From SURF-33 sp964598885 (GTDB taxonomy: Bacteria; Desulfobacterota; Desulfobacteria; Desulfobacterales; Desulfosalsimonadaceae), in NCBI GenBank assembly GCA_964598885.1, contig CAZRES010000030.1, forward strand, positions 1 to 25,734: a stretch of DNA of 25,734 nt, given 5' to 3'. The position numbers were made by a program, and so were the translations under genes. This document shows, piece by piece, positions 14,547 through 23,396 of this stretch; within the stretch, counting starts at the first letter, position 1; the number at the start of each line of letters is the position of its first letter. Under the pieces are notes generated by a model that was not told where the DNA came from, did no database searches, and saw only the letters and a list, made by a program, of their open reading frames with translations.

Positions 14547-16757
14547 TCAGGTGGCCGGGAAAAAGATACGCACCCGGGTACCCTGGCCGACAGAGCTGGT
14601 AACGCTGACGGCGCCGCCGTTTCCCTTGACGATGCCGTGGACGATGGCAAGCCCCATTCCCGCCCCGTAAGCAAAATCCTTGGTGGTGAAATACGGATCA
14701 AAGATGCTGTCGATGTGCGCCGGATCAATCCCCCGGCCGGTGTCGGCCACAGTGATGCGCAGATAATTTCCGGGTTTCATATCAGGATCCATGCCAGATA
14801 AGGGGCTTTCCATCACGATATTTTCCACCCGGACTTCCAACCTGCCCCCATGATCCGCCATTGCCTCTACCGCATTGTCCCACAGGTTCGATAGGATCAG
14901 GCGGATCTGCTCGGGGGTAATGTTTATCAGCGCGCAGTTATCTTCAATAATGGTTTGAACGGCAATACTGGCGGGCAGGGATAACGTTTTGTTCTTCACG
15001 GTTTCGGATACGGCATTTTTGATGTCAACGGGCTTGCTTTCCTCGACGGCCTGATGACTGAAATGGATGAGTTGCCAGACGATGTCCCTGGCCCGGACCA
15101 CGGCGGTTTCGATGTGTTTCAACCGGGTTCGGGCCGGATGTTCCCGGGAGAGGTTTTGTTCCGCCAGTTCGGTGTTGCCCATAATCACAGCCAGAATGTT
15201 GTTGAAATTATGAGCGATGCCGGCGGTAAGGGTCCGGATGGCATCCATTTTATGGGTATACCGGAGTCGGTTTTCCATCTGTTTTCGATCCGTAATATTC
15301 CGGGCAATCCCTAGAAGAAGGGTTTCGTCCCGATAATGGAAGGCGCTCAGGCTGACTTCAACCGTTAAAAAACTGCCGTCTTTTCGGCGGTGTCGTGTTT
15401 CAAAAACGGTCGTTTTTTCCGTCGCATGCTTCCAGAGGTTTTCCTTGTCCCCGCGTTTTTCAAAATCCGGATCAACATCGGACACCGTCATCTTAAGCAA
15501 TTCAGTGCGAAGATAGCCGAGACGCTCGCAGGCCACCCGATTAACCATCCGGAATCGCCCATCCAGATCAACCAGAAACATGGCGTCCACAGCCTGTTCC
15601 AGCATAGACCGGAATCGCTCTTCGCTTTCCTGTAAAGCCTTAAGGGTTTCCATTCGAAGGGTCATGTCGGCTTCAAGTTTCTGATTGGCCTGTGTCAGTT
15701 TCCGGGTGAACTTTTCGATATCGGCCAGCAGGGCATCGAATTCCCCGGCTAAAATTCCGATCTCGTCAGAACGGTGAATGCCCAGTCGAACAGAATAGTT
15801 TCCGTTCCGACGGACGTCCAGTGCGTGGGAGGTGAGGCGCTTCATGGGAAAAATCACCAACCGGTTCAGACTGACAAAAACGAGCAAAAAGAAAACAATA
15901 CTTGCCAGGATGATCAAATAAATGCCGATTCGAATGGCTTCATACCCCCGTGATGAGATGCTCCTTGGCAGGGACAGGCTGAGCAGAAGACTAGGATTGC
16001 CCGTGATATCAGACAATACCGAATAGATCATCAATTGTTTTGAATCAACGGGGACAATCAAAAATGGCCTGTCGCCGCCGATCCGGTCGGTGATATCTTT
16101 TGCCGAAGGCGGCAAAGAGGTGTCGTTTATCATCTGAATCCGGTAGTCCACCAGGGTCAGACCGCCTAAGACCTGAAGAAGCTCATCGTCAATAAAACGA
16201 CCCATGATCAGCGTACCCCGGGCGGGTCCTTCATGATCGCTTTTCAAAATGGGACAGGCCGCCACCAGCATGGGTCCGTTATCGGTGATGAAGACGCCTT
16301 TTCGTTTTTTTTCTCCGGCAAGAGGATCGATGAAAAGGGGATGGGTTTTGGGAAGTGCATTGGCGGGGAATTGCCGGACGTTGAGCGTAACGGCCGTGTG
16401 GATATCGTGTATTGCTCTCCAGACCACCCGGCCGTCGAGGTCACAGAAATAGATCAAATTCAAATGATTATTCTCAAAAGTGTCGATTTGAAGATTTGTT
16501 TCAATATACTCGAGGTTGACGGACTGAATAAAATTATAGGTATCGTCCCAGGAGGCCCAATCCAGACAAATATCACTTAAATGCTGGATTTGATGGTCAA
16601 TTGCCGCAATCATCCGTTGCGCGTCCTGCATCGCTTCTTGCCGTTCAAGGTCCAGAAATCCGGGCAGAGCGATCTGATACTGGGCATAGATGCCCGCCGC
16701 CGCGATTCCAATCACCGCGCAGAACAGAAGCACTCCGATTTTAGTATGAATGGACAT
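14547..16757 (-). CDS. CHASE4-HAMP-PAS sensor histidine kinase (orphan)
   Basis: A 736-residue membrane histidine kinase. TM1 is at about 7-29. The periplasmic CHASE4-like domain (about 30-270) carries the typical DWASWDDTYNF (66-76). TM2 is at about 276-298, HAMP at about 300-352, PAS at about 378-490, dimerisation and phosphoacceptor helices at about 505-570, and the ATPase domain at about 615-735. The H-box is GIAHNFNNIL with His516. It has Asn where many family members have Asp after His, which is a frequent variant. N-box (NLWDNAVEAM), G1 (DTGRGI, 672-677) and G2 (GAGMGLAI, 698-705) are intact, so it should autophosphorylate. No receiver domain is fused and no response-regulator gene is nearby. 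The ATG at 16757 has no good ribosome site. Its stop faces the APH-fold kinase stop across six bases. Confidence 0.92.
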   Translation of the reverse strand: MSIHTKIGVLLFCAVIGIAAAGIYAQYQIALPGFLDLERQEAMQDAQRMIAAIDHQIQHLSDICLDWASWDDTYNFIQSVNLEYIETNLQIDTFENNHLNLIYFCDLDGRVVWRAIHDIHTAVTLNVRQFPANALPKTHPLFIDPLAGEKKRKGVFITDNGPMLVAACPILKSDHEGPARGTLIMGRFIDDELLQVLGGLTLVDYRIQMINDTSLPPSAKDITDRIGGDRPFLIVPVDSKQLMIYSVLSDITGNPSLLLSLSLPRSISSRGYEAIRIGIYLIILASIVFFLLVFVSLNRLVIFPMKRLTSHALDVRRNGNYSVRLGIHRSDEIGILAGEFDALLADIEKFTRKLTQANQKLEADMTLRMETLKALQESEERFRSMLEQAVDAMFLVDLDGRFRMVNRVACERLGYLRTELLKMTVSDVDPDFEKRGDKENLWKHATEKTTVFETRHRRKDGSFLTVEVSLSAFHYRDETLLLGIARNITDRKQMENRLRYTHKMDAIRTLTAGIAHNFNNILAVIMGNTELAEQNLSREHPARTRLKHIETAVVRARDIVWQLIHFSHQAVEESKPVDIKNAVSETVKNKTLSLPASIAVQTIIEDNCALINITPEQIRLILSNLWDNAVEAMADHGGRLEVRVENIVMESPLSGMDPDMKPGNYLRITVADTGRGIDPAHIDSIFDPYFTTKDFAYGAGMGLAIVHGIVKGNGGAVSVTSSVGQGTRVRIFFPAT

Positions 16758-17018
16758 GATTATTGTGTTGTTTTCGTTTTTTTAAAGAGAGTTACCATAC
16801 GATAAATTTAAAAAAATATGCAAAAATAATGCCCGAATCGGGCTACGGCCGGGGTTTTTGTCATACCATTTTTAATTCTTTTCCCGCCGTGTTCTGGAAT
16901 TGGCGGTTTATCAGATCAAAGATAGCAGTAGTAAGGGTAAAGCCGAAAAGCCCGGCGGTAACCGAGTGCGTTGCCATGCGAAACGGAGGAAGGTAACCGT
17001 AGAAAACTAATAAAAAAA
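16758..17018 (-). other. Unexplained leader/intergenic region upstream of the histidine kinase
   Basis: No convincing gene lies in these 261 bases (or in the whole 363-base gap to gltA, apart from the gltA terminator). The part from 16940 to 17005 is GC-rich with repeated motifs: GGTAACCG occurs at 16957-16964 and 16992-16999 (35-base period), and a GCCG/CGGC hairpin lies near 16942-16956. The remainder is AT-rich. The composition suggests a folded RNA or a remnant of an element, but I could not match it to a known riboswitch class. Confidence 0.35.
16831..16843 (-). terminator. Small hairpin followed by T-rich DNA in the histidine kinase leader
   Basis: GCCCG-ATT-CGGGC on the minus strand is followed by ATTATTTTTG and then ATATTTTTTT, like a short intrinsic terminator or attenuator 74 bases before the kinase ATG. 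The stem is only five pairs and the first T-run is interrupted. Confidence 0.35.
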
Positions 17019-17047
17019 CCGGGCATGACAAATTTTGTCATGCCCGG
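17012..17047 (-). terminator. Intrinsic terminator of gltA
   Basis: A perfect inverted repeat of up to 14 pairs (17019-17047, outer arms CCGGGCATGACA / TGTCATGCCCGG) is followed on the minus strand by seven T (17018-17012). It lies 74 bases after the gltA stop codon. The plus-strand side has no T-run, so it acts on minus-strand transcription. Confidence 0.93.
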
Positions 17048-17120
17048 TGTCAAAAAATGCTAACTTTTCTTTTTTTGCCGGACGGATGTAACTCGCGCCC
17101 GTTAAGTGAGGATGAAACTT

Positions 17121-18401
17121 CTATCGTTCGTTGATCGGCACATATTCATTTTTTTTCTGTCCCATATAGACCTGCCGCGGCCGGCACAGCCGCTGCTCCG
17201 GATCATCCAGATTCTCCTTCCACTGGGCGATCCATCCCGGCAGCCTGCCGATGGCAAACATTACCGTGAACATGGTAAGGGGGATGCCCATGGCGCGGAG
17301 CAGGATGCCGCTGTAAAAGTCAACATTCGGATAAAGGTTGTGATCAATAAAGTACTTGTCGTTAAGAGCGATCTCTTCCAGCGCTTTGGCAATATCTAAC
17401 AGCGGATCATTAATTTCGAGTTTGGGAAGTACCTTATCGCACATCTGTTTCATGATCTTGGCCCGGGGATCATAGGTTTTATAGACCCGGTGACCGAATC
17501 CCATGAGCCGGAACGGGTTGTTTTTATCTTTGGCCTGGGCGATGATATCCGGGATTTTAATTCCCTCCTTATGAATCCGGGTCAGCATTTCGATGACCTT
17601 CTGATTCGCGCCGCCGTGAAGGGGACCCCAAAGGGCTGAGATGCCGGCGGACAGGGACGCATAGATGTTTGTCCTGGCGCTGCCCACGGTGCGGACCGTA
17701 GCGGTGGAACAGTTCTGTTCGTGATCCCCGTGAAGAATCCAGAATACGTTGAGGGCCTTGACCATGTCCTTATCAAGAACATAGGGTTTTACCGGAGTAT
17801 CAAACATCATATTGAGAAAATTGGCGCAGTAGGTATAATCCGGTCGGGGATAAATGACTTTGTGGCCCCGGGAAATTTTATACGACATGGCGGCCATGGT
17901 GCGTATCTTGGAAAGCAGCCGCAGAAAGGTGATTTCAAATCCTTCCTCATCATTCATCAATTCGGGATAAAAACTCCGCAGAGCGTTGACCATGGCTGAC
18001 AGAATTCCCATGGGATGCGAGGCCCGGGGAAAATTCTGATAAAAAAACTGCATGTCTTCATGTATGAGGGAATGATCATTGAGCAGAACGCTGGTGCGGG
18101 TCAGTTCCTCACGGGTGGGGAGTCTGCCGTTGATCAGCAGATATGCTGTTTCCACGAAAGAGGACTGTTCCGCAAGCTGTTCGATGGGGATCCCTCGGTA
18201 ACGCAGAATGCCTTTTTCTCCATCCATATAGGTAATGGCGCTTTTGCAGCAACCGGTGTTGCCGTAACCCGGATCATACGTAATCAACCCGGTTTCCTGT
18301 CGCAGGGACCGGATATCAACTGCCCGCTCATTCTCGGTTCCGATAATAATTGGCAATTTCAGTGTCTTTCCATCGATGGTCAATGTGGCAAATTCCGTCA
18401 T
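17121..18401 (-). CDS. gltA: Citrate synthase (si type, hexameric Gram-negative form)
   Basis: A 426-residue citrate synthase that condenses acetyl-CoA with oxaloacetate at the entry to the citric acid cycle. The catalytic triad is His262 (GPLHGGANQ), His304 (GFGHRVYK) and Asp361 (PNVDFYSG), matching E. coli His264, His305 and Asp362. HGDHEQNCST (224-233) is the other family hallmark. Length and N-terminal domain fit the long hexameric type that is often NADH-regulated; allostery is not shown here. It is a normal si enzyme, unlike the Re-citrate synthase found in some anaerobes. The ATG at 18401 follows AAGGAT. The 203-base gap to recN is very AT-rich next to gltA, so the gene probably has its own promoter. 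A strong terminator follows. Confidence 0.97.
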   Translation of the reverse strand: MTEFATLTIDGKTLKLPIIIGTENERAVDIRSLRQETGLITYDPGYGNTGCCKSAITYMDGEKGILRYRGIPIEQLAEQSSFVETAYLLINGRLPTREELTRTSVLLNDHSLIHEDMQFFYQNFPRASHPMGILSAMVNALRSFYPELMNDEEGFEITFLRLLSKIRTMAAMSYKISRGHKVIYPRPDYTYCANFLNMMFDTPVKPYVLDKDMVKALNVFWILHGDHEQNCSTATVRTVGSARTNIYASLSAGISALWGPLHGGANQKVIEMLTRIHKEGIKIPDIIAQAKDKNNPFRLMGFGHRVYKTYDPRAKIMKQMCDKVLPKLEINDPLLDIAKALEEIALNDKYFIDHNLYPNVDFYSGILLRAMGIPLTMFTVMFAIGRLPGWIAQWKENLDDPEQRLCRPRQVYMGQKKNEYVPINER

Positions 18402-18604
18402 GGCGTTTATATCCTTTTTAGCATTGATTTTATGGTGGTGAATAACGATTAAAAATTAAAAAACATACCAAATTTCTATATTTTTGAAAAAAAATCAATA
18501 AAAAATTAAAAATCATCTGGTTTGCCGGGAATTCGGAAGATGGATCAGGATCTGGCGGCCAGGACGGAGAAGGGGTTTTGTGCGAGAGAAAAAAAGAATA
18601 ACGC

Positions 18605-20332
18605 TCAGCGCGTGATGTCGGAAGAATATTGTTGACCGGTTTTGAGAAGTTCGTCGGCATGCTGCCGGGTGGTCGGGGTAATGTCGGCGCCGCCGATCAT
18701 CCGGGCGGTTTCCTCCAGCCGCTGGACATCATCGAGTTTGAATATCTGCGTCACGGTTCGACCGTTTTCCACGTGTTTGACAATTTGATAGTGATGGTCG
18801 GCAAACTTGGCGATTTGCGCCAGGTGGGTAATGCAGATGACTTGGTGCCGGGCGGCCAGGCCCGCCAGTTTTTTCCCCACCCGGTCGGCGGTCTGGCCGC
18901 CGATGCCGGCGTCCACTTCGTCAAAAATCAGGGTCATGTCGGTATCGGTCGGGATCATAATGGATTTTAACGCCAGGATGGTACGTGATAATTCGCCCCC
19001 GGAGGCGATGGCCGACAAGGGCTTTAGGGCTTCACCGATATTCGGGGAGATCATCAGACAGGCCTGCTCAAGGCCGGCATCCGTGACGGCTTTTCCGTCA
19101 ACCGTCAACCAGGATGATAAGCCATTGGGAGGCGCGTGGTCGGAAAAAGCGATTTCCACGCGAGTGTTTTCCATGTTGAGAGACCCCAGGGATTCCTGGA
19201 GGTTTTGGGCCAGCCCGCCCGCAGCCTGACGGCGCTTCCGGGACAGCTCTGCGGCAAGCGCGGCCAGCCGGTTGTAGTCGGAAGCCATTTGGGCTTTGGT
19301 TGCCGCAATTGTATCGGTCAGGCTTTCAATCGCGGTCAGTTCGTTTTCGATTTCCCCACGGCGCGCCAGCACATCCGGCAGCTCGGGTCCGTATTTTCGT
19401 TTCAGCTGATTAAGCTGATTCAGCCGGGCGTCGATTTCTTCAAGCCGCACCGGATCAAAAAAAATGGTGTCCAGATAGGATTGCAGCTGACGGGCGATAT
19501 CTTCGGTCTTATAATTGATTTCCGCGATATCGCGGGCCGCCGGTTCGAGAAAAGAATCAATTGTTGATACCTGCTCCATTTGCTTGCGAATTTCTCCCAG
19601 TTTTTCATAAATCGCGCCGGTACCGGCATAGAGAGATTCAACCGCGTTAAATACCGATTGATAAAGCATTTCAGCGTTTTTCAACCGGGTCTGTTCCTGT
19701 TTGAGCACGGCGTCCTCGTCCGGCTTCAGACCCGCTTCGGAGATTTCATTGTATTGAAATCGGAGCAGTTCCGCCTGGGCTTGCTGGGAACGGTCCTGGT
19801 TTTGAAAGTCTTCAAGCTGACGAATAAGAGGTTTTAAGGTATGGCAGACGGCGCGCAGGTTTTCCCGCAAAGGAACCAGGCCGGCAAATCGATCTAAAAT
19901 CGCCAGATGTTCGGATTCGGTTAACAGCCGCTGATGTTCGTGCTGGCCGGAAATGGCCGCCAGATTTTCCGTCACCGCGGCCAGCAGTTGCATGGTGGCC
20001 AGGCGGCCGTTGATATAGATGCGGTGCCGATCGCTTCGAGCGATGACGCGTCGGATGATCAGTTCCGGCTGGGGGTCGAATCCGTGGGCTTCCAGAATGG
20101 CCGGTGCGCCGCTTTCGGCGGGGAGGTCAAACAATGCCTCCAGTTCGGCGGTTTCCGCGCCGGTGCGGATAAGTTTGGCCGAGGCCCGGCTTCCCAGCAG
20201 CAGGTTGACGGCATTGACGATCACCGATTTTCCCGCCCCGGTCTCGCCGGAAAGCACCGTCAGGCCGCGATCAAACCGGATGGTCAGATCATCGATGATG
20301 GCGAAATTTCTGATGGATAATTCACAGAGCAT
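18605..20332 (-). CDS. recN: DNA repair ATPase RecN
   Basis: A 575-residue SMC-like protein used in double-strand break repair. The N-terminal ATPase half begins MLCELSIRNFAIIDD and has Walker A GETGAGKS (29-36). The middle (about 155-360) is helical and charged, as expected for a short coiled coil. The C-terminal half has the ABC signature SGGELSR, Walker B LIFDEVDAGIGG and the H-loop ITHLAQIA. The ATG at 20332 is preferred to one eight codons upstream because RecN proteins begin directly with ML-x-x-L-x-I-x-NFAII; neither has a clear ribosome site. A good promoter is found about 110 bases upstream, overlapped by a palindrome. gltA follows in the same direction after 203 bases. Confidence 0.96.
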   Translation of the reverse strand: MLCELSIRNFAIIDDLTIRFDRGLTVLSGETGAGKSVIVNAVNLLLGSRASAKLIRTGAETAELEALFDLPAESGAPAILEAHGFDPQPELIIRRVIARSDRHRIYINGRLATMQLLAAVTENLAAISGQHEHQRLLTESEHLAILDRFAGLVPLRENLRAVCHTLKPLIRQLEDFQNQDRSQQAQAELLRFQYNEISEAGLKPDEDAVLKQEQTRLKNAEMLYQSVFNAVESLYAGTGAIYEKLGEIRKQMEQVSTIDSFLEPAARDIAEINYKTEDIARQLQSYLDTIFFDPVRLEEIDARLNQLNQLKRKYGPELPDVLARRGEIENELTAIESLTDTIAATKAQMASDYNRLAALAAELSRKRRQAAGGLAQNLQESLGSLNMENTRVEIAFSDHAPPNGLSSWLTVDGKAVTDAGLEQACLMISPNIGEALKPLSAIASGGELSRTILALKSIMIPTDTDMTLIFDEVDAGIGGQTADRVGKKLAGLAARHQVICITHLAQIAKFADHHYQIVKHVENGRTVTQIFKLDDVQRLEETARMIGGADITPTTRQHADELLKTGQQYSSDITR

Positions 20333-20444
20333 GGGTTGTGGAGTTCCGCATTGCAAAGCCGTTTTCGGCGGCAGCCGGATGCCGGGTTCCGCCTCGGCAT
20401 TGCCGCAAAATCGATTGACGGTCCGGTTGATCCTTTCTATACTC

Positions 20445-20477
20445 TTGTAATTACAAAACAGCCTGGTGGATTGTCAA
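20445..20477 (-). promoter_or_regulatory. recN promoter with overlapping palindrome
   Basis: On the minus strand a perfect TTGACA (20477-20472) and TGTAAT (20455-20450, five of six) are 16 bases apart. The perfect 12-bp palindrome TTGTAATTACAA (20445-20456) covers the -10, so a bound repressor would block transcription. This is a plausible damage-response operator for recN, but it does not look like the LexA boxes I know. Confidence 0.55.
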
Positions 20478-20621
20478 GATCGGTCTTGAGGATTGTTCAA
20501 AGTCGCTTGCAAAAAGATTGCCAGAGAACTTTCAGAAAGCTGCTGGCTGAAAAATTACCACCAAGAACGATCAACGGCGCTTTACGCCACGGTCAAACCG
20601 TAATGGAATCGCAGAAAGAAT

Positions 20622-21560
20622 ATGAAAACCACTATCGCTTCAATTGATCCGCCGCCACGATGTGAAACGCAAATCCTGGGCGACGTTCCGGTGGACGTCC
20701 ACCGGATTACTGCCGCCGACAATGCGGAACTGGCCGTCACCCGGATCCGTCCCCGGCGGGCCAAGCCATTGCTGTTTCCGGCAATTCTGGTGCACGGCAC
20801 GTATACCAACCGGCATTTCTGGATCTCTCCAAAAGGCATTGGCATGGGGGCTTATCTGGCCGAGCAGGGAGTGGATGTCTGGATTCCGGAACTGCGGGGC
20901 CATGGCTTGTCGCCCAAGGAAGAAAATTTTTCCGCCATCACGGCCCAGGATCAGATTTATTACGATTTGCCGGCCATCCAGGATTACGTGTTCCGGCAGA
21001 CCAGGACCCCGGCATTCTGGATCGGCCATTCTTTCGGCGGTCTGTTTATCATTGCCGCTCTTTCGGCCAAACGACTTTCCCAGGATCGACTCAAGGGGAT
21101 GGTGACCCTGGGCAGCCAGATCAGCCTGGGAGACCGGTATCTGAAAATCCCGCCCATCGCCTGGGCCCTGGCGGGGCTGCTGCGGGTTATCGGCCATCTG
21201 CCGTCGCCCACCTTCGGCCTGGGGCCGGAAATCGAGCCTGCCGGCGTGATCATAGAGACCATCCGGTGGAAAAAACTGTATGGCCAATGGACCGATATCA
21301 ATGGGTTTTCCTACTGGGACGGCCTGAACGATATCCGCGTGCCCGTACTCACTTATGCCGCGGCCCGGGACCGCAACGACCCGGCCGAGGGATGCCGCCG
21401 GATTCATGACGCCTACGGCAGCGTCGACAAGATCTTCATCCTTCTGGGCCGGACCAACCGGTTTTCCAAGGACTACGATCACGTGGGCATGGTGGTCAGC
21501 CGGGAGGCCCGGACCGAGGTCTGGCCCGATATCGCCGGCTGGATGATGGACCGGCAGTAG
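20622..21560 (+). CDS. Alpha/beta hydrolase family protein
   Basis: A 312-residue alpha/beta-fold hydrolase. The oxyanion-hole segment is LVHGTYTN (57-63). The nucleophile elbow is GHSFGG with Ser137, and the catalytic His is probably His287 in DYDHVGM. The acid is probably Asp250 or Asp253 in the strand VPVLTYAAARDRND. No signal peptide is seen, so it is probably cytoplasmic. The lipase-like LRGHGLSP after the second strand suggests an esterase or lipase acting on acyl esters, but the substrate cannot be told. The ATG at 20622 has only a weak AGAAAGA ribosome site. It is divergent from recN, and phosphoglucomutase follows after 120 AT-rich bases, probably as a separate transcript. Confidence 0.85.
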   Translation: MKTTIASIDPPPRCETQILGDVPVDVHRITAADNAELAVTRIRPRRAKPLLFPAILVHGTYTNRHFWISPKGIGMGAYLAEQGVDVWIPELRGHGLSPKEENFSAITAQDQIYYDLPAIQDYVFRQTRTPAFWIGHSFGGLFIIAALSAKRLSQDRLKGMVTLGSQISLGDRYLKIPPIAWALAGLLRVIGHLPSPTFGLGPEIEPAGVIIETIRWKKLYGQWTDINGFSYWDGLNDIRVPVLTYAAARDRNDPAEGCRRIHDAYGSVDKIFILLGRTNRFSKDYDHVGMVVSREARTEVWPDIAGWMMDRQ

Positions 21561-21579
21561 ATGAATTATAAAATTTATA

Positions 21580-21606
21580 TTGATTTTATTCTATATTTAA
21601 TATAAT
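21580..21606 (+). promoter_or_regulatory. Promoter candidate for phosphoglucomutase
   Basis: A very AT-rich stretch after the hydrolase gene holds TTGATT (21580-21585) and TATAAT (21601-21606), 15 bases apart, which is shorter than ideal. An overlapping TAATAT gives 17. A strong GGAGG ribosome site lies just before the ATG at 21681. Confidence 0.35.
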
Positions 21607-21680
21607 ATAAGTACCTTAAATGTAATTCTACTAACCAGAATGATAGGGGTTGAATCGGAACCAAAAGAAGGAGGCAGTCG

Positions 21681-23327
21681 ATGGGTATTCATGAACTGGC
21701 GGGAAAACCGGCGCCGGCGGAGTTGTTGATCAATGTTTCCCGGCTCGTATCCGCATATTATACGCACAAGCCCGATGCGGATGATCCGTTACAGCAGGTG
21801 GCGTTCGGCACCTCGGGGCATCGGGGGTCTTCGCTGAAAAACAGCTTTAATGAGGATCACATCCTGGCCGTGTGCCGGGCCATCTGCGAATACCGGGCCG
21901 CGGAAAACATCACCGGGCCGCTGTTTCTCGGCATGGATACGCATGCGCTGTCCGAGGCGGCCATGGCAACGACCCTGGAGGTTTTCGCCGCCGCGGACGT
22001 TACCGTCATGATCCAGAAAGGCCGGGGATATACCCCCACGCCGGTGATTTCCCATGCCGTCCTGACCTATAACCGAGGCCGTGACCAGGGCCTGGCCGAC
22101 GGCGTGGTGATCACGCCGTCCCACAATCCGCCCGAAGACGGGGGGCTCAAATACAACCCGCCCCACGGCGGACCCGCCGATACCCGCACCACCGCCGCCA
22201 TTGCCAAACGCGCCAACACGATTCTTAAAAACGAGCGCGCGCAGATCAAGCGGATTCCGTTTGAGCGGGCCCTGAAAGCCGACACCACCCGGCACTATGA
22301 TTATATCGGCCCGTATGTGACGGACCTGGAAAACGTCATCGATATGGCCGCCATCGCCAACGCCGGTCTCAAGATGGGAGTAGACCCTCTCGGTGGTTCC
22401 GGGGTATATTTCTGGGAGCCCATTGCCGAACGCTACGGCCTGGACATCTCCGTGGTCAACACCCGGGTCGATCCGGCCTTTGGATTCATGACCGTGGACA
22501 AGGACGGCAAGATCCGCATGGACTGCTCCTCGCCATATGCCATGCAGGGCCTGATCGACATGAAGGGAAAATTTGATATCGCCTTCGGCAACGACCCGGA
22601 CGCCGACCGCCACGGCATTGTCACCCAAAGCGCAGGTTTGCTCAATCCCAACCACTATCTGGCTGCTGCCATCTTTTATCTGTTTGGAAACCGGCCGGGA
22701 TGGAAACCAGACGCGGCCATCGGCAAAACCCTGGTGTCCACGGCCATGATCGACCGGGTGGCGGCCCATCTGGGCCGGCCCCTGATGGAAGTGCCGGTGG
22801 GGTTCAAATGGTTCGTCGGCGGCATGCTTGACGGCTCCTTCGGGTTCGGCGGCGAGGAAAGCGCGGGCGCGTCCTTTCTGCGAAAAGACGGCACCGCCTG
22901 GACCACGGACAAAGACGGCATCATCATGAATCTGCTGGCCGCCGAGATCATGGCCAACACCGGCAGGGACCCGGCGTTGATGTATCAGGATCTGGAAGCC
23001 CGTTTCGGGTCCTGTGTCTATGAACGCATGGACGCGCCGGCCACCCATCAGCAGAAAAACATATTAACAAACCTTTCCCCGGAACAGATTACAGCCGACA
23101 CCCTGGCGGGCGAGCCCATCACGGCCCGGCTGACCCATGCCCCGGGCAACCAGGCCCCTATCGGCGGCATCAAGGTGGTTGCGGAAAACGGCTGGTTTGC
23201 GGCCCGGCCGTCGGGCACCGAGGAAATTTATAAAATATACGCGGAAAGTTTTAAGGGGAAAGACCATCTTAAAACAATACAGGAAGAAGCAAAAGCCATT
23301 GTGGCAGAGGCGTTTTCAACCGCTTAG
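21681..23327 (+). CDS. pgm: Phosphoglucomutase, alpha-D-glucose-specific
   Basis: A 548-residue cytoplasmic phosphoglucomutase that interconverts glucose-1-phosphate and glucose-6-phosphate, linking glycolysis to glycogen and cell-envelope sugars. The phosphoserine is Ser147 in TPSHNP (E. coli Pgm uses Ser146). The metal loop GNDPDADRHG, the sugar-binding loop GGEESAGASFLR and the phosphate-binding C-terminal ARPSGTEEIYKIYAESF are all intact. The N-terminus (MGIHELAGKPAP, then FGTSGHRGSS) and full length fit the E. coli Pgm subfamily, not the phosphomannomutase or GlmM groups. GAAGGAGG precedes the ATG. No glycogen genes are adjacent. Confidence 0.97.
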   Translation: MGIHELAGKPAPAELLINVSRLVSAYYTHKPDADDPLQQVAFGTSGHRGSSLKNSFNEDHILAVCRAICEYRAAENITGPLFLGMDTHALSEAAMATTLEVFAAADVTVMIQKGRGYTPTPVISHAVLTYNRGRDQGLADGVVITPSHNPPEDGGLKYNPPHGGPADTRTTAAIAKRANTILKNERAQIKRIPFERALKADTTRHYDYIGPYVTDLENVIDMAAIANAGLKMGVDPLGGSGVYFWEPIAERYGLDISVVNTRVDPAFGFMTVDKDGKIRMDCSSPYAMQGLIDMKGKFDIAFGNDPDADRHGIVTQSAGLLNPNHYLAAAIFYLFGNRPGWKPDAAIGKTLVSTAMIDRVAAHLGRPLMEVPVGFKWFVGGMLDGSFGFGGEESAGASFLRKDGTAWTTDKDGIIMNLLAAEIMANTGRDPALMYQDLEARFGSCVYERMDAPATHQQKNILTNLSPEQITADTLAGEPITARLTHAPGNQAPIGGIKVVAENGWFAARPSGTEEIYKIYAESFKGKDHLKTIQEEAKAIVAEAFSTA

Positions 23328-23330
23328 CGG

Positions 23331-23391
23331 CGGTCAACTCCCGGTGGAAAAATTTTCATGCCGGCGTTCGGCTTCGGCGAGTGGCTGACCG
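23331..23391. terminator. Possible terminator between converging pgm and kinase genes
   Basis: CGGTCA (23331-23336) pairs with TGACCG (23386-23391), with CTC/GAG continuing the stem after a small internal loop. On the plus strand TTTGATT follows. It lies in the 69-base gap between converging genes. The long interior and weak T-run make it doubtful. Confidence 0.25.
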
Positions 23392-23396
23392 TTTGA

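Noticed and set aside
16920..17005. Cyclic di-GMP class I riboswitch, suggested by GGTAACC and a GGTAAAGCC-like string.
   Set aside because: The conserved core strings and their order could not be found on either strand, and on the plus strand there is no downstream gene.
20336..20647. A 103-codon plus-strand frame between recN and the hydrolase.
   Set aside because: It runs across the recN promoter and the start of the hydrolase gene, has no domain and no good ribosome site.
21789..23048. A 419-codon open frame antisense to phosphoglucomutase.
   Set aside because: It is a shadow frame of a highly conserved gene, with Gly/His/Val-rich low-complexity content.
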